From: Euphorbia lathyris
Taxonomy: Eukaryota > Streptophyta > Magnoliopsida > Malpighiales > Euphorbiaceae
DNA length: 64,000 nucleotides
Direction of reading: 5' to 3'
NCBI RefSeq assembly: GCF_963576675.1
Contig: NC_088911.1
Coordinates: 129,893,929-129,957,928 of the forward strand
The position numbers and the translations under genes are program-made. Numbering within the stretch: position 1 is the first letter of the stretch; every line of letters starts with the position of its first letter. The notes beneath the pieces were generated by a model that was not told the origin of the DNA, did not search any database, and worked only from the letters and a program-made list of their open reading frames with translations. This document shows, piece after piece, positions 20,618 to 32,674 of the stretch.

Positions 20618-21349
20618 TGATAGGGGTCAAAAACCCCTATATTTGGGTACGGTTTTAGGACGGGTTTTAGAGTTATTTAGTCAATAAGCGAGCAATTCTC
20701 GCATTTAAATGCTTTTGTGTGAGTTAGTTAGAAAATGGAAACGTTCTATTTACTTTTCGTCGTTTAGGCTCGTTTTGTGATCAATTTAGGCAAATTCGGC
20801 CAAAATAGCATGCATAGTAGAATTCCGTTATCTTTTGAAGCTAATTGGTCCGTCAAAAGTCGCACCAAATGAAGCGTTTGCTCAAAATAAGCGATTGACG
20901 GATCAATTTAGCTTTTGGACTAATGTTATCTGGAGTTTTTATACGTGTGCAGGTGTAAGTTCGGGCGAAAAAGGACATAAAGGACACTCGGCAAGAATCG
21001 AGCACGCTCCGGGTGAAAACGCTCAGCGAGCAGGGCCCCGTGGGCCATTTCTGCTCGCCGAGCAGGCTATGCGTAACTTAGTTAGGCGTAGAATAACTTA
21101 GCTAGAATTAGATAACTTAGTTATAATTGGATAACTTAGCTAGGATTAGTATAATTCAACCTAGGAGTAGATTAATATAAACAAACCAACTCAAAACCCC
21201 CTAAGCCTAGATAACATCCGAGATCGAGTAGCTCGGTACTTGCAGAAATAAATCCTATGGACGATAACCTGGACTTAAACCAGAAATTTATTACTTGATA
21301 ACGACGGGGTACACTTATCCCTTAGTGAGGTTTCGCGGAAACCGCATCA
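20618..21349 (+). repeat. 5' LTR of gypsy-X, internally deleted
   Basis: 732 bp against 1,586 bp for the 3' LTR. Sequences match up to the first palindrome (about 21065) and again from about 21069; the missing piece corresponds roughly to 24866-25725 of the 3' LTR and includes most of the palindrome cluster and the TATA box. Without these the 5' LTR probably cannot start a genomic transcript. Confidence 0.88.
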
Positions 21350-21355
21350 AGTTTT

Positions 21356-21373
21356 TGGCGCCGTTGCCGGGGA
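21356..21373 (+). promoter_or_regulatory. Primer-binding site, tRNA-Asp type (gypsy-X)
   Basis: TGGCGCCGTTGCCGGGGA, six bases after the LTR, is complementary to the 3' end of plant tRNA-Asp and is the usual primer site of Athila-type elements. The same sequence primes gypsy-2 (41884-41901). Confidence 0.9.
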
Positions 21374-21569
21374 TTTATTTCTTCTGCAATATCGAACCAA
21401 AGGTCGATTTGTTAGTTTAGGCATTCCTTTGTGAATATCTTTGTTTATATCGTCTATACTTGTTGATATATGATTTCTTTATACTTTTCTATACTTGTTC
21501 ATATCTGTATACTGTTACTTATCAAACTTTTGTGCTAGAACTTCACTTTTTCTCAGCATTCTCTGATCA

Positions 21570-22094
21570 ATGAATTGGCAAGAAAAAGTCGAGTGGCAAG
21601 CTCAAAAGTTTACTATCCCATCAAGACAATACATTCATGCCCTGGAGAATGAGGCTCCCAATCCCTCCATGGCCGACTTAAATGAGAAATTGGATATCTT
21701 AATGGCGAAACTGAGCCTCAACACCAATGAAAGTGTAAGTTTTATGGGTGATCACCAAAGGTATAATTCTAACCCCAATTCTTACAGCTTTTATGGTAGT
21801 GATTGGAGGAGACCTCAACACTCAAATTTGTCCTATGGGAACCCTAACATGTTGAGGCCTCCAAATAGGTTTGTTAATGAGCATAGGGAAAACGAATTGG
21901 GAATGTTCCCTTACGAACAACCAAGCCAAGTTCCTCCACAACCCTCTAGCTCACGAGATGAGGTGCTGTCCCTTTTGAAAGGAATGTCAGCCCGACTTAC
22001 AATCAATGAGGAGGTTTGTAAGGACTTGAGCAACCAATTGGCTCAAATAAACCATGAGATGCAAGAGCACCCCGAGATGCCCTCCCAAGCATAA
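21570..22094 (+). CDS. Gag-like protein of gypsy-X
   Basis: A 174-codon frame from ATG 21570. A central Asn/Tyr/Ser/Trp-rich region (YNSNPNSYSFYGSDWRRP) resembles the C-terminal part of Athila gag (compare PYSNTYNPGWRNHPNF of gypsy-2). A segment predicted helical (DEVLSLLKGMSARLTINEEV) follows at residues 130-160. The globular gag core and a CCHC knuckle are missing. Half the usual gag length, but free of stops, so it may be a functional short gag or simply a young remnant. Confidence 0.6.
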   Translation: MNWQEKVEWQAQKFTIPSRQYIHALENEAPNPSMADLNEKLDILMAKLSLNTNESVSFMGDHQRYNSNPNSYSFYGSDWRRPQHSNLSYGNPNMLRPPNRFVNEHRENELGMFPYEQPSQVPPQPSSSRDEVLSLLKGMSARLTINEEVCKDLSNQLAQINHEMQEHPEMPSQA

Positions 22095-22141
22095 AGGAAA
22101 ACATAGAAATCCCACAAAGGGAATCAGCTCAAGCCATCTCT

Positions 22142-22531
22142 TTGAGGAATGACAAAAAGGTAGAACCAAGTCCACTATCACATGCATCACTCGAGGTAAG
22201 TGAAGAACCGGAAGCGGTAAGCAACCCCGGTTCAAAATCTGAAATTCTAAATCATGTGATAGAAATAAACGATCAAATCGAAGCTTGTGTATATCAACTA
22301 CCTTTTCCTCAAAAGTTCGAAAAGTTTGGATTTGCTCCTTGTTCAGAAGTTTTCATTCTCTTTGACCTACCAAGAGAATCCAAAAGGGAGCAAACCAAAC
22401 TTTTTCATAATATGTTTAAATTTGGCCTCCTACTTTCATTAAACTTATTTGAGGCTCTTAATCCGTTTTGTAGGTACGGGTTATTTGTTAAGGAGTTCGA
22501 GTTCCTAACCCGAGTAGAAGCATACACCTAG
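22142..22531 (+). CDS. Short frame of unknown function in gypsy-X
   Basis: 129 codons, starting after the gag-like frame in another reading frame. Its beginning (ISLRNDKKVEPSPLS if read upstream of the Met) resembles the VKAITLRSGK region between gag and protease of Athila elements. The rest (CVYQLPFPQKFEKFGFAPCSEVFILFDLP) matches nothing recognised. The post-pol stem-loop lies 37 bases after its stop, where pol ends in gypsy-1, so the frame occupies the place of pol after deletion. Confidence 0.4.
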   Translation: MRNDKKVEPSPLSHASLEVSEEPEAVSNPGSKSEILNHVIEINDQIEACVYQLPFPQKFEKFGFAPCSEVFILFDLPRESKREQTKLFHNMFKFGLLLSLNLFEALNPFCRYGLFVKEFEFLTRVEAYT

Positions 22532-22567
22532 GCGGGAATTCTATGTCGAGCTCACCGACTATAACGT

Positions 22568-22590
22568 AGCGCTTCTTGGGAGGCAACCCA
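22568..22590 (+). other. Post-pol stem-loop GGGAGGCAACCC (gypsy-X copy)
   Basis: AGCGCTT followed by TTGGG-AGGCAA-CCCAA. Compared with gypsy-1 (TCGGG/CCCGA) the second stem pair is T-A instead of C-G, so pairing is preserved. Confidence 0.65.
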
Positions 22591-24377
22591 AGTTTTAATA
22601 AATCTTTTCAGGTTTGTTTTATTTAGATTATACATTGATCTTTTAGTTTAGTCTTTTTAGTTTTCTTTTACGTGTTTTTTTTTTAAAGTGTTCGTTTAAA
22701 AAAAATGATAATAAATAAATAAATAAATATTTTTTTAGTTGTTTAGTTTTCTTTTATTTTATTTTAATTTTTTTTAAAGTTTTCAGGTTTAAAATAATAA
22801 TAATAATAAATAAATAAAAAAAATTTTGCCACCGCAAATCGTCAAGCTTTTGGCGATTGCGCTAAAATCAGTAATTTGTCTTTTCCACCCTAACTTTTTG
22901 CACTTGTACTCTATGGTTTGTGATGCAATGTTGGAACTTATTGCATATTTTTAGTGTGAGGAGGAGGGGTAGACAAACTTACAAAAATTGTATAATTTTT
23001 AAATTTTTGTTGCGTCGTGTCTAGTTTAGTTTTGCGTTTTTCGGGTTTTATTTAGGTTTTGCATGTTTAGGACCTAAAACCGTGAACCTTCTTCGAATCT
23101 AAACTTCATTATTTTTCTTTGAGGGCTGAGAACCGAATCTAAAATTGCATGACAACTAGTTTAGGCGTAGGACACAACTCTTGTATCTGTAAAAGCATGA
23201 GCTAAAGTTTGCATTTAGACCCTACTTTTGAAGAAATGCTAAAATCATTACTTAGGTAGATAACTTAAGAATTGAAAGCATGTGATATTAAACTTGAGTT
23301 TGGGGAAAACTAGTAAACACAAAATTGAAACCCAAAGAATTGTGAGCTGAATTTGAGCCTAAGAGCGAACATCAAAAAGCTCTTTTTCTTGACATTTTTG
23401 TGTGAATGCTTTGACTTGTGGAAGATTACAGATTTTGCACCTAATACTGTGTTGAACCTACATGCAATGATTTGAGATGATAAAATCAGCCTCATTAGAA
23501 TTAACCCTTTTCTTTACCTTATTTTCTCTTTTTCATCCACTCTAGGAAGCCTCTTTGAGCCTATATTTTTGTAGTTTGTAGATTTTTCTTTCGTTCTAAC
23601 CTGCTTTTGCAAACCACAACTTGGTTCGCTATTTAACCTTTGTTTTTTTTGCAAAGCTCGAATTGAGCCTTTGCTTTCTTCTAGCGCTTTATCTTTGTTT
23701 ATGGCATTACAGTAGCAAGCCAAAAGGCTAAGAAGTGAATGAGCATCACTATCCCCCCAAAAAAAGAGAAAAACAGAAAAAAGAAAAGAAAAGAAAAGAG
23801 ACGAACAAAAGGGAAAAACTTCATTCCTCAGTTCCTAAAAATAAAAAACGTCTCAAGAAAACATCCCAAAAAGAAAAAAATAAGGGATGAATAAAAAGCT
23901 CAGTCACTTCGTATCTGCTAAAGTCATTTTAACTTTGTTTTTGTAGCGCTAGAACTTTTAACCCTTGTTGTACCTTTAACCCTCTAACCACATTACAACC
24001 CCAATTAGAGGCTGTTTTTGATATCATCGGAGTCATATAGCATAGTAGAGGAACTCGGATGAACGTGCAAAATCAACGTAATCCTAAGCAAGAACATAAG
24101 CCGAGAGTAAACACTTTAGCCACCAAAATTGTGTGAATGAGTGAACTACCTATGGTGAGGTGTTTTACTTAGCGATCCCCTTAAACTCGTTTAATTGAAC
24201 ATGCGTCCATTTGCTTAAAACTATGACCCATGATAATTGAAATGCGGCTTTTGGATATCGTGTCTCTACTTTGTATTTCCGAATGCATGTAATTACAGAT
24301 GCTCGAAGTTGTGTCAAGCACCTAGTCAAACCGGGAGGTTTTCTAGCTTGCTTGTGATGGCGGGTTTAGTTTTTTAG
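22591..24377. other. Non-coding internal region of gypsy-X
   Basis: About 1.8 kb, AT-rich with short AAATAA and AAAAGA runs (22690-22820, 23755-23810). Short frames on both strands show no recognisable protein. It corresponds in position to the non-coding tail of gypsy-1. Confidence 0.6.
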
Positions 24378-24417
24378 TTTACTTGGGGACAAGTAAAGTT
24401 TTAAGTGCGAGGAGGTT
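24378..24417 (+). promoter_or_regulatory. Pre-polypurine hairpin and polypurine tract (gypsy-X)
   Basis: TTTACTTG (24378-24385), loop GGGA, CAAGTAAA (24390-24397), then TTTTAAGTGCGAGGAGGTT ending at the LTR. Relative to gypsy-1 (TTTGCTTG/CAAGCAAA) both partners of one stem pair have changed. Confidence 0.75.
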
Positions 24418-26003
24418 TGATAGGGGTCAAAAACCCCTATTTTTGGGTACGGTTTTAGGACGGGTTTTAGAGTTATTTAGTCAATAAGCGAGCAATTCTC
24501 GCATTTAAATGCTTTTGTGTGAGTTAGTTAGAAAATGGAAACGTTCTATTTACTTTCCGTCGTTTAGGCTCGTTTTGTGATCAATTTAGGCAAATTCGGC
24601 CAAAATAGCATGCATAGTAGAATTCCGTTATCTTTTGAAGCTAATTGGTCCGTCAAAAGTCGCACCAAACGAAGCGTTTGCTCAAAATAAGCGATTGACG
24701 GATCAATTTAGCTTTTGGACTAATGTTATCTGGAGTTTTTATACGTGTGCAGATGTAAGTTCGGGCGAAAAAGGACATAAAGGACACTCGGCAAGAATCG
24801 AGCACGCTCCGGGCGAAAACGCTCGGCGAGCAGGGCCCCGTGGGCCATTTCTGCTCGCCGAGCAGCCCGCCAGAGGCCTGCTCGGCGAGCAGGGGGTGCT
24901 CGTCGCGAGCAGCCCTGCTCACCGAGCAGCCCTGCGGGAATTGGTCAAAAAGACCAATTCCGCCCCCACGAAGCCACGTTCGGTCCCACGTCTTCCTACA
25001 CCAACAAGGACACGAAAATAGGTCAAAACGAAGCCCAAGCCGCGTCTATAAATAGGATTTTTTCATTGTAATTTAGAGATCTTTTGTTTTTGTAAATTAT
25101 TTTAGCTTTCCCCTTGTAATTCCTCTCCATCTCCTCCATATCTCCTTCAACCTCCATTGAAGCTCCTTCAAAGCTTTTCCTCGAGGAATTATCAAGGTCC
25201 GTCCTTAAGATTAAGTCGTCGGCTGCAGAGTAAACAGGTTCCCTGAAAGGGATTTTTGTATCTCCTTTTATCTTTCCTTGTTTGTACTCTTTGATACAGT
25301 TACCGAACTTGACTTATTGTATCTTGTGACAATCATCTTCGCCTTTAATAATAATTTAGCTCTTGTTTTGTTCTATGATTATTTGTTTAATCTCTGTCTT
25401 ACGCTTTATTCAATTGGTTTAACTCATTCAAAAGCCCCAAAATCTAGTAGGCACATATTGCGAGCTGAATCTGACCTAGTCAAAGCCTAGGAGATTGACG
25501 ACCTCTTAGTTGATTAAGCGCCAATTTCTTGAGCCTTAGACCTAGTTTCGGCCTTAGGGAATCACGCGCTAGGAACCTCAGGAGGGTAAGTAGGGTTAAT
25601 CGCCTTGAATACAAGTGACTCAGATTAGGTTTTTACTCAATAGACTTGATAATCTATCTTCATTATTATCGTTCATACCATGTTCCTTCGAATAATTGCA
25701 TTAATGAAAGATCAACTAGGGGTAGAGTAACTTAGTTAGGCATAGAATAACTTAGCTAGAATTAGATAACTTAGTTATAATTGGATAACTTAGCTAGAAT
25801 TAGTATAATTCAACCTAGGAGTAGATTAATATAAACAAACCAACTCAAAACCCCCTAAGCCTAGATAACATCCGAGATCGAGTAGCTCGGTACTTGCAGA
25901 AATAAATCCTGTGGACGATAACCTGGACTTAAACCAGAAATTTATTACTTGATAATGACGGGGTACACTTATCCCTTAATGAGGTTTCGCGGAAACCGCA
26001 TCA
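24418..26003 (+). repeat. 3' LTR of gypsy-X, full length
   Basis: 1,586 bp, TG...CA ends, flanked on the right by ACAAT. Contains the palindrome cluster (24821-24929) and a TATA box candidate TATAAATA at 25047-25054 that the 5' LTR lacks. Confidence 0.92.
24821..24929. repeat. Palindrome cluster CTGCTCGGCGAGCAG in the gypsy-X LTR
   Basis: Five copies or near-copies at 24821-24833, 24851-24865, 24878-24892, 24897-24912 and 24915-24929; the centre varies (GG, CC, TCGC, AC) while arms CTGCTC/GAGCAG are kept. GGGCCCCGTGGGCC lies between copies one and two. The first and part of the second copy remain in the deleted 5' LTR at about 21021-21065. Confidence 0.88.
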
Positions 26004-26025
26004 ACAATCGCGCCGATGAAAATCC

Positions 26026-27361
26026 TGTTGAAACACCTTTCCACATAATTTTGATTTGTCAAAATTGTTTAAGTATAATTAAAATACATATTCTAAACAC
26101 ACTAAGTTTAAATGCTTTGATTTATTTCTACTAATGTGTTTGTTCAATGTTGAGTTAAAATGTTATAAGACGTAAAGAATCAGAAGGCCCAAGCCCATTA
26201 TGGAAGCCAAGGCCCAAGTCAAACAACTCAGTACACTCGGCCTGCGGTTGTCAAGACGTTGCCGTTTTGTTCAAAATGCAACTCAGCAAACGGAAGGATC
26301 TAGAAGACCTTCGGGAACAACTTCAAGATGAAGCTGCTGAGTAGTCTCGACAAATGTACAAGAGAGCAACTGGCAAAGGAAAACTTCCAGACAAAGTGTT
26401 TCCTCTTTTGGTAATATTCAGACGACACAGTATGCTGTCCAGTTGACTTTACCATAAAAGGAGAGACCATCTGCTGAGCTGACCGAGGACAAAAGATACA
26501 CGATTGTGATTGGCCGAGAGCTCTGTGCAAGTCAGGATGACAACGATATATAGCCGTTTCCCTCCAACGGTTATTTCGAAATTCGAAATGACCGAATGTC
26601 CAGACGTCTCTATAAATAGTGCCATCACAAGTTTCACAAAACACAGAACTTTATCAAGCCATTACGCTGACCAAATCTCTACAAGTTCTGCAAGCAAGAA
26701 GCAAAGCAAAATTCTTACACTACATTTTCATATCTGTGTAAAAGTCTAGAGTGATTGTAAATCGTCTAAAGTGTCTTAGCACATCTTTGTATTAGGACAA
26801 AAACACTTATCATTTCTAGAGAATAGAAAGGAGAGGCTGAGTACTCGGTTTTAAGTACTCAGCGGAGAGATTAGGATTAAGTAGAAGTATAGAGGAGGGT
26901 ACTCTTGTCATACTCAATTGCTGATATTGTAAAAGGTTTGAGGCTCTACCTTTAAAGAGCTCAGTAGAGGATTGAAATCTCGGAACGTGTTCCGGGGACA
27001 GGACGTAGGCTTAGAAGAAGCCGAACCTGGATAAATCTGCTGAGTGAAGTATTTCTAAACCTTTAACTCCTTATTTATATTGCTTGCTTAAATAATTAAA
27101 AACTGACCAAGTCAAGAGGTCAAGTTGAGTTGTGCGCATTAAACGTAAGAGCTCAGGAATAGACTCTAAGTGCTATCTCCTGACTCAAGCTAAGAAACTG
27201 ACCTAGTCACCTGTTGACTAAGCCAGTATCTTGCTGTTTACTCAGCGCCGCTGTTTAAACCTTTTTCTTCAGAAAAAGAAGTCTGCCTAAATTGCGAAAA
27301 AGCTTAAATAGTTCCTAACCCCCCCTTGGAACTATACTTGCAACTAAACAAGGGACCAACA
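26026..27361 (+). repeat. 5' LTR of copia-2
   Basis: TGTTGAAACACC...GGGACCAACA, 1,336 bp. TATA candidate TATAAATAG at 26611. Hairpins GCTGAGTACT/AGTACTCAGC (26836-26863) and ATAGTTCC/GGAACTAT around a C-rich loop (27308-27335). Confidence 0.95.
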
Positions 27362-27363
27362 AG

Positions 27364-27375
27364 TGGTATCAGAGC
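27364..27375 (+). promoter_or_regulatory. Primer-binding site, initiator tRNA-Met type (copia-2)
   Basis: TGGTATCAGAGC, two bases after the LTR end, as in copia-1. Confidence 0.92.
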
Positions 27376-27424
27376 ACTAAAAGCTCACTTTAAAAGGTCT
27401 AACAACCTTGAGTTGATCCCTACC

Positions 27425-29163
27425 ATGGGCGAAAACAGCACTCGGTTTCTCCCTGGAAACCAAACAACTCAAATACTGTATGAGGGGCTGTCCATTACTA
27501 GGCCTCCCCTATTCTTCGGGTCAAACTATACCTTTTGGAAGAATAGGATGAAAAACTTCATTCAGGCTACAAACATGAGTGCCTGGCTGTCTATAGTCCA
27601 AGGCCCGTTTGTACCTGTCGAGGTTGTGGCTGGCCAAACAGTTATAAAAGCTGAGGCCAAATGGACAGAGGATGATCTCAAGAAGCTTCAAAACCATGCT
27701 TCGGCTATCAATATGCTTCACTGTGTGCTCGATGCTGCAGAATATAACAAAATCTCAGGTTGTGAGTCGGCACAAGAGATCTGGAAAAAGCTGGAAGTCA
27801 CCTACGAGGGAACGAACAAAGTAAAAGAATCCAAGGTGAATCAGCAGATGAGACTGTACGAGCTGTTCGAGATGAACAATGATGAGGGCATTTCAGACAT
27901 GAACGCAAGGTTCACCAACATCATTAATGAGCTCAAGAGACTTGGGAAAATCTTCACTGAGGAAGAACAAGTCAAAAAGATACTCAGGAGTCTTCCGAAG
28001 GACTGGCAAGCAAAGAAGACAGCAGTTGAGGAAGCTCAGGATTTAACCACCTACAAATATGACGAACTTATCGGTTCATTGCTGACCCATGAGATATCCA
28101 TGAAAAACTTTGAGGTGAAGGAAAAATCTGATAACAAGAAGCAGAAGTCACTTGTCATGAAAGCTGACTCCACTGACGGGAGCTCAACTGATGATGAGGA
28201 GATGGCTATGTTCACAAGGAAGATGAAAAGGCTGTTTAGGAAGAACGACAAATATTCTAAAAAGCCCTACAAAAAGTTTGATAAGTATAAGGCTGACTCA
28301 AGTGACAGCAAATACAGAAAGGACAGCTCAAAGCCCATTACATGCTTTGAGTGCCATCAAACCGGCCATATTAAGTCAAACTGCCCCACGCTGAGAAAAG
28401 ACAAGAAGAGTGGGAAGAAGGCAATGGTGGCTACTTGGAGTGACAGTGATGAATCTTCATCAACAGAAACTGAGGCCACCGAGTCAGCAAAGATATACTT
28501 TATGGCTGACAAACTTGCCGAGCCATGCGTCTCTGAGCATGCTGACCCATCCATCGCATCAGACGATGAAGAGCAATCAAATGAGGTAATTTCTCTTCCC
28601 CAGCTCAGAAACGATATGGTTAATGCCCTGAGTGATCTCTATACACTTGTTAAGAAGTGTAACAAGAAAGTAAGAGCACTCAGCAGGCGCTGTGACGAAG
28701 TGGAAGAGGTCAAACTGAGTGACCTCAGATTCCTTCTTCAGGACAATTCAACTCTGCATGATAATATGAAAATCATACATGAGTCTATCTCTGAAGTCCA
28801 GTCAGTTTCAAAGAAACTGAGGAAGGACGTCACAACCATCCAGAACCAACTAAAGGTTCCAAATAAAAATAATTTTCCTCTGAGAACTCAGTACCAAGGT
28901 ACTCAGCAGAGACAAAATCCCCAACGAAGAGTCCAGTGTGACTTTTATGGGAAGTTAGGACACACCACTAAGGTGTGCTAGCACGCTCAGCACTGGGGTG
29001 CTGACAAGTCAGTGAAAAATCCTAAACAGAAGGTCAGTTGTGACTTCTGTGGAAAGAATGGCCATACTGTCCATGTATGTCGCCATAAAATAAAATATGA
29101 TGCTATACCTGTTGCACCTAACAAGTCAGGACCCAAAAAGAATTGGGTACCTAAGAGTAACTA
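27425..29163 (+). pseudogene. gag (copia-2) with one internal stop
   Basis: The frame is open upstream to 27326, but ATG 27425 (MGENSTRFLPGNQTT) aligns with the gag start of copia-1 and is preferred. Capsid-type core (QEIWKKLEVTYEGTNKVKESK, ILRSLPKDWQAKKTAVEEA), Lys/Asp-rich linker, first CCHC knuckle CFECHQTGHIKSNC, a long acidic and coiled-coil-like stretch, then a second knuckle with its second Cys changed (CDFYGKLGHTTKVC). A TAG at 28979-28981 follows; the same frame continues to a third, intact knuckle (CDFCGKNGHTVHVC) and a TAG at 29161-29163. Multiple knuckles bind the packaged RNA. The internal stop truncates this copy. Confidence 0.88.
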
Positions 29164-29169
29164 GCTACA

Positions 29170-32100
29170 ATGCAGGTAAGCCTGAGATGTGCCGAGAAGT
29201 CAAAGATGTGGTATATTGACAGCGCATGCTCAAGGCATATGACGGGTGATGAAACTCAGTTCATCACGTTTGAACGTAAACAAGGAGGGAGCGTAAGTTT
29301 TGGAGACAACAAGAAGGGTAAGATAGTTGGGTCAGGAACCATTGGAGGTAATCCCACTATTGAATCTGTCTCCCTAGTCAGCGGACTCAAATATAACTTA
29401 CTCAGCGTAGCTCAGCTATGTGACAATGGGAGAAAAGTTATATTTGATGCTACTGGATGTAAAATCTACGAGGGTAAAACAAATGAGTTAATTTTAACTG
29501 CCCCTCGAATAGATAATGTCTTTATGCTAGACTTAGAGAAAAAGTTTTCAAAAACTGTGTGCTTAGTAACAAAGGAAGAAAATTCCTGGCTATGGCACAT
29601 GAGACTTGGTCATGTAAGCATGGACCTCCTGGCCAAACTAGCAAGAAAGCAATTGGTTGAGGGACTGCCTGAACTTAAATTTCAAAAAGATCAATTATGC
29701 CACGCTTGCCAAGCTGGAAAACAAACCAAACAATCTTTTCACAGCAAAAACATTGTCTCAACTAAACGTCCGTTAGAGTTACTACACTTGGATCTCTTTG
29801 GTCCAGTCCAGCCGCTGAGTCTGGGTGGAAGAAGATTTTCCTTGGTCATTGTAGATGACTTCTCTCGGTATACGTGGCTTATCTTGCTGACCAGCAAGGA
29901 TGAGACCTTTGAGACATTTTCAAATTTGGTTAGAAAAATTGAAAATGAAAAAGACCTAAAATTAGCTCATATCCGTAGTGATAACGGTGGAGAATTCAAA
30001 AACCAAAAGTTTGTTGAATTCTGTGAAGCCAGCAGCATTGACCACAATTTTTCTGCTCCTAGAACACCTCAACAAAATGGGGTTGTAGAAAGGAAGACCA
30101 GAACTCTGGTTGAAATAGCCAGGACAATGCTGGATGAGCATAGGCTTCCAAAGTATTTTTGGGGAGAGGCTGTCAACACAGCATGCTACATTCTTAATAG
30201 GGCTTTAGTTAGACCTATACTCAAGAAGACCCCCTATGAACTTTGGAAAGGACGAAAGCCCAATATTGGATACTTTCGTGCCTTTGGCTGTAGGTGTTTC
30301 ATTTTAAATACCAAAGATAGCTTAGCCAAGTTTGATTCAAAAGCTGATGAGGCTATCTTTTTGGGCTACTCAACAAACAGCAGAGCATACAGAGTTTTTA
30401 ATAAGCGAACTCAAGTTTTAGAAGAGTCAATACATGTAGAGTTCGATGAAACTGACCCTGCAGGTAGATACCAGCCGCTGACCAAAGATGATCCAAACTC
30501 AGTAACCACTGCTGACCCAGAACCAGCTACTGAGTCATTCACAAAAAGGCTGACCAAGAGTAAGAGTGAACCTAAGATTACTTTTACTGACCCATCTACT
30601 TTTGCAGAGATTGTTGAAACAGGAACAACACAAGACATAAATCTACCCAAAGAAATAAGGATTCCAAGAGGGCACTCCGAAAGTGCAATCCTTGATTCTG
30701 CTGGGAATACCCTGATGACGAGGAATCAACTCAGGAAGTACCTCAGCAATGTTGCTTTCGTATCAGTACAAGAACCAAAGAATTTCGCTGAAGCTGAGTA
30801 CGATGAATTCTGGATGAACGCAATGCAAGAGGAGCTCGATCAATTTCGAAGAAATGATGTATGGGAGCTAGTGCCTCATCCAAAGAGTCAAAAGACCATC
30901 GGAACAAGATGGGTCTTCAGGAACAAGATGGACGAACAAGGAAACGTAGTCAGGAACAAGGCAAGGCTTGTAGCTCAGGGCTACAGTCAGCAAGAAGGTA
31001 TTGACTACGGTGAGACCTTTGCCCCAGTGGCAAGGCTAGAGGCAATTAAAATACTGTGTGCATATGCATCTTACATGAACTTTAAATTATTCCAAATGGA
31101 TGTCAAAAGTGCATTTCTTAATGGAGTTATAAACGAGGAGGTTTATGTAAATCAACCTCCAGGTTTTGAGGACCCTAAGTTCCCAAACCATGTTTACAAA
31201 CTCAAAAAGGCTCTGTACGGCCTCAAGCAAGCACCACGTGCTTGGTATGAGAGGCTGACCAGTTTCCTGCTGACTAGAAATTACGTCAAGGGCAAAGCTG
31301 ATACAACCTTATTCATTAAGAAAAAGGGTAAAGATACCCTGCTGGCCCAAATTTATGTTGATGATATAATATTTGGTGCAACTAACGAATCAATGTGCAA
31401 GGAGTTTAGCAAACAAATGCAGACTGAGTTTGAAATGTCCATGATGGGAGAACTCAACTTCTTCCTCGGTCTTCAAATTAAACAAGGAAAGAATGGCATC
31501 TTCATCAGTCAAGCCAAATATGCCAAGGAGATCTTAAAGAAATATGACTTGGAAAATTACAAGCCAATATCCACTCCTATGGGCACTGACACTGTCCTCT
31601 GCACTGATGAGAATGGTAAGTCAGTAGACAGCAAGCTGTATCGAGGTATGATAGGCTCTCTACTTTACTTAACAGCCAGTAGACCGGACATTCAGTTTTC
31701 AGTATGCTACTGTGCTAGATATCAATCTAACCCTAAGGAATCTCATTACATTGCTGTAAAAAGAATCCTTAGATATTTGCAAAGCTCAGTGAACGCAGGT
31801 TTGTGGTATCCAAATACTCATGATTTTACACTCATCGGATACACTGACACTGACTATGGACGGGATAAGCTGGAACGAAAAAGCACCTCTAGAGGATGCC
31901 ATTTCTTAGGAAGCTGTCTTGTATCCTGGTTCAGCAAAAAGCAGGCGTCAGTAGCCTTATCCACCACTGAAGCTGAGTACATTGCTGCTGGTCACTGTGT
32001 TGCTCAAGTCCTATGGATCAAGCAACAACTTGAAGACTATGGTGTTCAAACGAAGACAATTGAAGTCAAATATGACAACAAAAGTGTAATTGATCTTTCT

Positions 32101-32301
32101 AAGAACCCAATTCAACACAGCAGAATGAAGCATGTCAGCATCAGACATCACTTCATTAAAGACCATGTACTCAAAGGTGAGATCAAGCTGACCTTTGTCC
32201 CAACGGACGAACAGCTTACGGATATCTTCACAAAGCCACTGGCTCATGAGCAGTTCAGCATACTGAGAGAAGCAATTGGTATGTTTAATCCTCTTCAGTA
32301 A
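29170..32301 (+). CDS. Pol polyprotein of copia-2: protease end, integrase, RT, RNase H
   Basis: 1,043 codons without interruption. Protease active site [13 protein letters not shown] near residue 17. Integrase: zinc-binding WHMRLGH...CHACQAGK, catalytic Asp in LHLDLFGP, Asp in IRSDNGGEF and Glu in [51 protein letters not shown] and [11 protein letters not shown] (YVDD). RNase [50 protein letters not shown]. Together these mature gag-pol, copy the RNA and integrate the cDNA. Frame is -1 relative to gag; ATG 29170 lies six bases after the gag stop, so expression may use frameshifting or re-initiation. It looks functional in sequence. Confidence 0.93.
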   Translation: MQVSLRCAEKSKMWYIDSACSRHMTGDETQFITFERKQGGSVSFGDNKKGKIVGSGTIGGNPTIESVSLVSGLKYNLLSVAQLCDNGRKVIFDATGCKIYEGKTNELILTAPRIDNVFMLDLEKKFSKTVCLVTKEENSWLWHMRLGHVSMDLLAKLARKQLVEGLPELKFQKDQLCHACQAGKQTKQSFHSKNIVSTKRPLELLHLDLFGPVQPLSLGGRRFSLVIVDDFSRYTWLILLTSKDETFETFSNLVRKIENEKDLKLAHIRSDNGGEFKNQKFVEFCEASSIDHNFSAPRTPQQNGVVERKTRTLVEIARTMLDEHRLPKYFWGEAVNTACYILNRALVRPILKKTPYELWKGRKPNIGYFRAFGCRCFILNTKDSLAKFDSKADEAIFLGYSTNSRAYRVFNKRTQVLEESIHVEFDETDPAGRYQPLTKDDPNSVTTADPEPATESFTKRLTKSKSEPKITFTDPSTFAEIVETGTTQDINLPKEIRIPRGHSESAILDSAGNTLMTRNQLRKYLSNVAFVSVQEPKNFAEAEYDEFWMNAMQEELDQFRRNDVWELVPHPKSQKTIGTRWVFRNKMDEQGNVVRNKARLVAQGYSQQEGIDYGETFAPVARLEAIKILCAYASYMNFKLFQMDVKSAFLNGVINEEVYVNQPPGFEDPKFPNHVYKLKKALYGLKQAPRAWYERLTSFLLTRNYVKGKADTTLFIKKKGKDTLLAQIYVDDIIFGATNESMCKEFSKQMQTEFEMSMMGELNFFLGLQIKQGKNGIFISQAKYAKEILKKYDLENYKPISTPMGTDTVLCTDENGKSVDSKLYRGMIGSLLYLTASRPDIQFSVCYCARYQSNPKESHYIAVKRILRYLQSSVNAGLWYPNTHDFTLIGYTDTDYGRDKLERKSTSRGCHFLGSCLVSWFSKKQASVALSTTEAEYIAAGHCVAQVLWIKQQLEDYGVQTKTIEVKYDNKSVIDLSKNPIQHSRMKHVSIRHHFIKDHVLKGEIKLTFVPTDEQLTDIFTKPLAHEQFSILREAIGMFNPLQ

Positions 32302-32539
32302 ATTCCTGTGCTAAATGAATATGAATGCTGAGTGAATTACATGCTGAATGATTTAGTGTTTGCTAAGTAACTCATCAAAACTGACTGAATATACCATACT
32401 GAGTAAACTTGCACACTGTGTAAATTAGTTTTAGAACTTGAACTTAAAATCATCCTTAAATACTGCACTGATCACTCAGAATATCAAACGTTTGGCATTC
32501 TAAATACTGAGTGATTAATCCGTTAGCATAAATGCAAAG

Positions 32540-32674
32540 CACGCGTATAACCTAGGATGACGTATTCGCCGTAATGTGTCATAAATGCCAGGATCTTTGT
32601 CGGTACATAATCCCAAGGCAAAAATGACACATGGATTCGATTAAGATCCACACCGTTCATTTCGTCTATAAATT
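32540..32674 (+). promoter_or_regulatory. Candidate internal promoter upstream of ORF3 (copia-2)
   Basis: CACGCGT, CCTAGGATGACGTA (ACGT-core site at 32558-32564) and TATAAATT at 32667-32674, same order and similar spacing as at 20307-20465 in copia-1. The TATA-like box lies after the first in-frame Met of the long frame (32631), so a transcript from it would skip that Met. Confidence 0.5.

Larger units (their letters stand above)
20618..26003 (+). mobile_element. Gypsy-X: non-autonomous gypsy element (gag-only, TR-GAG-like)
   Basis: TGATAGGGG...CGCATCA LTRs at both ends, flanked by ACAAT (20613-20617 and 26004-26008). A tRNA-Asp-type primer-binding site follows the 5' LTR. The internal 3.1 kb holds a gag-like frame, one further short frame, the conserved post-pol stem-loop and a polypurine tract, but no protease, RT, RNase H or integrase motif. 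It would rely on proteins of an autonomous Athila-type relative. It is inserted in ORF3 of copia-1. Confidence 0.9.
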
